From NCBI GenBank assembly GCA_903813345.2, contig CAIIXF020000009.1:29114740-29178739 (forward strand): a DNA stretch of 64,000 bases. The letters are read 5' to 3'. The notes beneath the pieces were generated by a model. It had not been told where the DNA came from. It did not search any database and saw only the letters and a list, made by a program, of their open reading frames with translations. The position numbers were made by a program, and so were the translations under genes. Within the stretch, counting starts at the first letter, position 1. Each line of letters opens with the position of its first letter. Below are positions 58,402 to 64,000 of the stretch, piece by piece. Source of the stretch: Owenia fusiformis (taxonomy: Eukaryota; Annelida; Polychaeta; Sabellida; Oweniidae).

Positions 58402-61400
58402 TAGTATAGTAGGAACAAGGGGTTCCCATGCACCCATAAGGTGTGAATAAGTTACATACATTTTTGTAATCACTAGGGTGTCTATTTAATGAATTCATTT
58501 GTTAACATTGCCAACTAATGTCCCATAGTACTTTTATGGCGGCATTCAGTTACCATGGTTACGCATCTTTAGACATCTTATCTTGGTATCTTAAATCATT
58601 TGTAGCTCTGTCATTATTTGGTCTATAGAAATGATATTGGTACCAAATTAAACCTCGTTAAATTTTCAATAAATTTCTGATATTCAATTATGCAAATTAT
58701 CTAATTTGCATAAATTATGACGTCATCAATCTATTTTTGGTTCAGAATTTCCAACTATAGCAACGTATCTATTAGAACTGAGGCCGTATGGCAAAATTTC
58801 TGAAAGGTTTTGTCCTTTATTCTATTAGTAGAAGGTAAAAGCAACATAAAAATGAAAACAGATTCAAAATTGAATCAGTATTACGAAAGTTATGTAATTT
58901 TCGAGGCAGCTATCGTGAATGTCATTATTTGACAATAATATACATACGTCTTACCTTGGAGTCTTGAATCAATGTTGCTTCGCCATTATTTGGTCTATAG
59001 AGATGATATTGGTATCTGATTAAACCTTATTAAATTTACTATATGGTTACAATATTAAGTTATGCAAATTAGCTAATTTGCATTAATTGTGACGTCATCA
59101 ATCCATTTTTTGTTCAGAATATCCTAGTATAGCAACACATCTATTAGAACTGAGGCCGTATGACAGAATGTGTGCATAGTTTTGTCCCTTATTTGATGAG
59201 TGGAAGATATAAGCAACATTAAAGAGACAACAAATCTTCAAAATTGGATCAGAATTAACAAAATTATCCAGCTTTTGAGGCAGCTACTGTGAACGTCATT
59301 GTTTGACAATTATAAAAAGAATATTAAATTAACAAAAAAAGTAACAACCATAGTTGTTTCAATCTTATTGAGTAAAAATGTGCATGTATTGAACTGAACT
59401 AATAAGTATGTGGAAAGGTTACATGCATTTTGACTATCATTCACAGGGGTCAAAATGGTTATCTCGACCCTGTATATTAAAGATCCAATCTTATAATTTA
59501 TCATGCACTTTCAATGATTCATATAAATAGTATACATATGATCTGATTTTCATCATATTCTTCATATTCTTGATTCTTAAAGCATCTGAAGCATATAGCA
59601 TGATTAGAAGTGTAGATGATTCATCATATGGTTTATGTAATATTTCTAACATTTCAGATGCTATTGTAACATCACTTGATAATGAGGTTTTTACATTTCA
59701 CGTTCTTAATGAGTTAAAAGAAAGTTATTCTCCCTTTGCTTTAGAGATAAATAGTCGCATGAATTTGTTTAGAAAAATTATAACTTAATTAATTAAACCC
59801 CCCCTGACAGCCCCCATATTTGAAGATTTTGGTGAAACTTGGCAAAATACATTAATTATTAGGTTCCAGAAGCCCCCAGAAGCTATATGATAATCCAGTG
59901 AAAAAATCACTGAAAAACTACAAAGACCCGAAGTTAGGTATAAGGGGCGGAAAAGATGGAGTGATAGTAAAATGTTGCTTTTAGTGGAATCTATTAAGTA
60001 AATGGTTATATTGTCACAGAAGCATGTAGCCCCAAGAATCTATACAGGGGCCCCAAGTGGCCCCCAGAAGCTATACTGTGCTCCCCAGAAGCTATATGTT
60101 GGCCCCCAGAAGCTGAATAGTGGCCCCAAGGAGCTATACAGGAAACCCTGTGGCCCCCAGGAGCTATACGGTGGCGCCCAGAAGCTATACAGAGGCCCCC
60201 AGTGGCCCCAAAAAGCTATACGGTGGCGGGGGGCTCCAAGAAGCTATACTATGGCCCCCAGAAGCTATACAAGGGCCCCCAGAAACTATACTATGGTCTC
60301 CAGAAGCTATATGGTTGCCCCCAGTGGCCCTCGGAAGCTATATGATGGCCTCCAGAAGCTAATTAGTGGCCCCCAGGAGCTATACGGTGGCTCCCAGAAG
60401 CTATACAGGGGACCCCAGTGGCCCCAAGAAGCTAAACGATGGCCCCCAGAAGCTATACAGGAGCCCCAAAAAGATACATGATGGCCCCAAGAATCTATAA
60501 TGATGGCCCCCAATGGCTCCCAGAAGATGTGAAGGGCCCCCAGTAGCCCCTAGAAGCTATACGGTGGCCCCCAGTAGCCCTCATAGGCTATATGAGGGCC
60601 CCCAGAAGCTAAATAGTGACCCTCAGGAGCTATATGGTGGTTCCCAGAAGCTACACAATGGCCCCAAGAATCTATATGGTGGCCCCCGATAGCTCCCAGA
60701 AACTATAAAGGGCCCCCCAGTAGCCCCTAGAAGCTTTACGGTGGCCCCCAGTGGCCCCGAAAGCTATATAGTGGCCCCAAGAAGCTATACAGGGGCCCAC
60801 AGTGGCTCCCAGAAGCTATACGATTGCCCCCAGAAGCTATGCAAGGGCCTGCAGAAACTGTACTGTAGCCCCCAGAAGCTATACAGGGGCCCCCAGTGGC
60901 TCCTAGAAGCTATACCATGGCCCCCAGAAGCTATGCAAGGGCCCGCAGAAACTATACAGTAGCCCCCATAAGCTATACGATGGCCTCCAGAAGCTATACA
61001 GTGTCCCCCAATGGGCCACCATATAGCTTTGGGGGCCACCGTATAGCTTCTAGGGGCTACTAGGGGGCCAGTATAGCTTCTGGGAGCCATTGGGGGCCAT
61101 CATATAGATTCTGGGGGCCATCGTGTTGCTTCTGGGGGCTGCTGTATAGCTTTTGGGGGCCATCGTATAGCTTCTAGGGGCCACTGGGGTTCCCTGTATA
61201 GCTTCTGGGTGCCACCATATAACTCCTGGGGCCCACTAATTAGCTTCTGGGGTCCATCATATAGCTTCTGAAGGCCACTGGGGGCCACCATATAGCTTCT
61301 GGAGACCACAGTATAGTTTCTGTGGGCCTTTGTATAGCTTCTGGGGGCCATCATATACCTTCTGGGGGCCACTTGGGGCCCCTGTATAGATTCTTGGGGC

Positions 61401-62805
61401 CACTGGGGGCCATCATATAGCTTCTGGGGGCTTCTGGAACCTAATAATTAATGTATTTTGCCAGGTTTCACCAAAATCTTCAGATATGGGGGCTGTCAGG
61501 AGGGGGTTAAATTAAGTTATAATTTTTTTTAACAAATTCATGTGACTATTTATCTCTAAAGCAAAGGGAGAATAACTTTTAACTCATTAAGAACGTGAAA
61601 TGTAAAAACCTCATTATCAAGTGATGTTACCATACCATCTGAAATGTTAGAAATATTACATAAACCATATGATGAATCATCTTCACTTCTAATCATGCTT
61701 TATACTTCAGATACTTTAAGAATCAAGAATATGAAGAATATGATGAAAATCAGACCATATGTATACTATTTATATGAATCATTGAAAGTGCATGGTAAAT
61801 TATAAAATTGGATCTTTAATATACAGGGTCAAGATAACCGTTTTGACCCCTGTGAATGATAGTTATTTTTTTTGTTAATTTAATATTCTTTTTATAATTG
61901 TCAAACAATGACGTTCACAGTAGCTGCCTCTAAAGCTGGATAATTTTGTTAATTCTGATCCAATTTTGAAGGTTTGTTGTCTCTTTAATGTTGCTTAAAT
62001 CTTCCACTCATCAAATAAGGGACAAAACTATGCACACATTCTGTCATACGGCCTCAGTTCTAATAGATATGTTGCTATACTAGGATATTCTGAACCAAAA
62101 ATTTATTGATGACGTCACAATTAATGCAAATTAGCTAATTTGCATAACTGAATATTGTAACCATATAGTAAATTTAATAAGGTTTAATCAGATACCAATA
62201 TCATCTCTATAGACCAAATAATGGCGAAGCTACATTGATTCAAAACTCCAAGGTAAGACGTATGTATATTATTGTCAAATAATGACATTCACAATAGCTG
62301 CCTCGAAAGTTACATAACTTTCGTAATACTGATTCAATTTTGAATCTGTTTTCACTTTTATGTTGCTTATACCTTCCACTAATAGAATAAAGGACAAAAC
62401 CTTTCAGAAATTTTGCCATACGGCCTCAGTTCTAATAGATACGTTGCTATAGTTGGAAATTCTGAACCAAAAATAGATTGATGACGTCATAATTTATGCA
62501 AATTAGATAATTTGCATAATTGAATATCAGAAATTTATTGGAAATTTAACGAGGTTTAATTTGGTACCAATATCATTTCTATAGACCAAATAATGACAGA
62601 GCTACAAATGATTTAAGATACCAAGGTAAGATGTCTAAAGATGCGTAACCATGGTAACTGAATGCCGCCATAAAAGTACTATGGGACACTAGTTGGCAAT
62701 GTTAACAAATGAATTCATTAAATAGACACCCTAGGGATTACAAAAATGTATGTAACTTATTCACACCTTATGGGTGCATGGGAACCCCTTGTTCCTACTA
62801 TACTA
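58402..62805. mobile_element. 4.4-kb fold-back (palindromic) transposon
   Basis: The arms, 58402 to about 60000 and about 61440 to 62805, are inverted copies with light divergence, beginning TAGTATAGTAGGAACAAGG and ending with its complement. Flanking ATT (58399-58401 and 62806-62808) is a probable 3-bp target duplication. The centre is a minisatellite (60010-61440) that itself changes orientation near 61012. Long inverted repeats with internal tandem subrepeats and no large reading frame are the known layout of fold-back elements (Drosophila FB, sea-urchin TU). Short frames inside, including 59570-59788 and those in the array, are not supported as genes. Confidence 0.85.
60010..61440. repeat. 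CCCCCAGAAGCTATA minisatellite with central inversion
   Basis: Units of 20-30 bp: GCCCCCAGAAGCTATA followed by variable CAGGGG, CGGTGG, TGATGG or GTGGCCCC. From 60010 to about 61010 the units read in this direction; from about 61015 to 61440 they read as the complement (TATAGCTTCTGGGGGCC). The turn falls at CAATGGGCCACCATATAGC. The left array is about twice the length of the right. GC content is far above the surroundings. Confidence 0.92.
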
Positions 62806-62808
62806 ATT

Positions 62809-64000
62809 GGCCATTGAAAAAGAGATATGACCGCTTTTTCCACCATCCATCCGAATTTTGAACGATTTTCAAGACCACCATCACAAAAAGTCAAATGTCT
62901 GAAGGAAATCGAATCATTCCGTCATACTTTTAAATCTTGATTCCAGTCAACCATCAACTTGATTTCAAATTTGGATTTTTTCTCTTCTGCTTTTACCTTT
63001 TCACTAGCGCCATCTGTTGAGTATTCCCGTAACAGAACTTCTTGTGTTCCGTATCTGTTTAAATATACTGCATGATTATGATTTACAATGAGTTCTAAGT
63101 GTGAACCATAGCTACAATGAAAATGGAAATGTGACATTTGTCAAATTGTCCTGTCACTCTTTGGAATTACCATGGTGACTCCGAAGATTTGATTTATGGC
63201 CCGATCTACGCTGTCCATTTATAATGAATCGTAGTTAGCACGGAGACCAGAATCAGTCAGCAACCATTGGTTTTGATTAATCACAGATAAATTGCAGAGA
63301 CAGGCAATTTATTTTTGCTTATAAGTTCTTTGCATTCAAATTAGATCGGACGTTATCAGGGCAAAGAAATACACACGTGTGTATAATAATAGATCTGATA
63401 CCAGAGGGAATGTACATTGAGGTTAGTAACAGTTTTTAAAGATTGATTTGAAGATATATTAGAATTAGCAAAGGAATAACTATCATAACTGTTTGTATCA
63501 TGCACATCAATATTTCAGTTCCAAATGCCACAATGTCTAAGTCATCATTATTAACTTTGTCATGCGTGTCATATGTAAAGGTTTCAACGATATATCATCA
63601 AACGATTACAGCCATTTTGATGCAATCATTATTGATAGGTTCTAGTAAATCAATTCTCCTCAACCAGATTGCTTATTATTATCCCAACGAAAAAAGCTCA
63701 TTTGGGGTATTATAGTGAAATCGTATCTCTACGTTCGTCCGTCCTTCCTAAAAGATTTATTGCCCAAATCCAAAATGTTGGTTGGGATATGGTACATTTT
63801 GTCATTTTGTCTTTTGGCATGAACATGTTCCGTTTAAGAGTGTAGTTGATTTGGATGATTATACGTATTAAAAGTAACTCCTCCAAATGATATAAGAAAC
63901 TCGAGGATAAAGAGCAATTTGGCCAAAAGATGTGGACATTGTTTCCACACAGGCTTAAATACTGCAGAGTCAAACTTGCCTTGCGTCTTCACTTGCGTCT
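62809..64000. other. No confident gene; one possible small exon
   Basis: The only frame of note is minus 62922-63137 (71 codons from ATG). Its composition is protein-like and charged near the end (KVKAEEKKSKFEIKLMVDW), and a GTATGA donor-like sequence overlaps its stop. I cannot identify a family or further exons. The rest is unique AT-rich sequence running off the window end. Confidence 0.3.

Noticed and set aside
60002-61372. Pro/Arg/Ser/Tyr-rich frames resembling a repetitive structural protein
   Set aside because: They are translations of the CCCCCAGAAGCTATA array and occur in several frames and on both strands.
62995-63020. CTAGCGCCATCTGTTG, resembling an insulator-type GATGGCGC motif
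   Set aside because: A single short match with no supporting context; a GGCGC word near 12971 shows that such matches occur by chance.
1-64000. tRNA, rRNA and other structured RNA genes
   Set aside because: None recognised by eye on either strand; the strong hairpins found are all parts of repeated elements.

Overview
The window is eukaryotic, and most likely comes from the AT-rich genome of an invertebrate animal. I cannot name the species. The evidence is low gene density, abundant minisatellites and short inverted-repeat transposons, the 3' end of a LINE retrotransposon, and two intronless class A (rhodopsin-type) GPCR genes with no bacterial-style operons. I see no convincing tRNA, rRNA, CRISPR array or complete transposase.

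The central feature is a direct tandem segmental duplication. Unit 1 (about 15866-29114) and unit 2 (about 29115-51737) share the same order of sequence, with about 1-2 % difference where I compared them by eye. Each unit carries one minus-strand GPCR gene (21944-22969 and 42727-43752), a 51-bp GCATGC-rich minisatellite (2.6 kb in unit 1, 0.8 kb in unit 2), a long-TIR transposon, a small MITE and a palindromic repeat. Because the units were once identical, each serves as an empty-site control for the other. This exposes separate later insertions: an 8.6-kb TIR element, a 1.64-kb TIR element with a 4-bp target duplication and a 0.7-kb MITE in unit 2, and a 0.8-kb MITE in unit 1. It also shows a 0.6-kb deletion in unit 1.

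The left flank (1-15865) holds tandem arrays with units of 66, 28-31, about 37, 198 and 176 bp. It also holds an inverted-repeat element, a possible small secreted-protein gene broken by a one-base frameshift (10981-11432), and a 5'-truncated LINE on the minus strand (14393-15350) bounded by a 7-bp direct repeat.

The right flank (51738-64000) is dominated by two large fold-back elements, 52380-57662 and 58402-62805. The second is nearly a perfect palindrome with a minisatellite that inverts at its centre.

The only confident protein-coding genes are the two GPCR paralogues. They differ at 14 residues, and 13 of these lie from TM4 to TM7. By my count the coding differences are 15 nonsynonymous and 2 synonymous.
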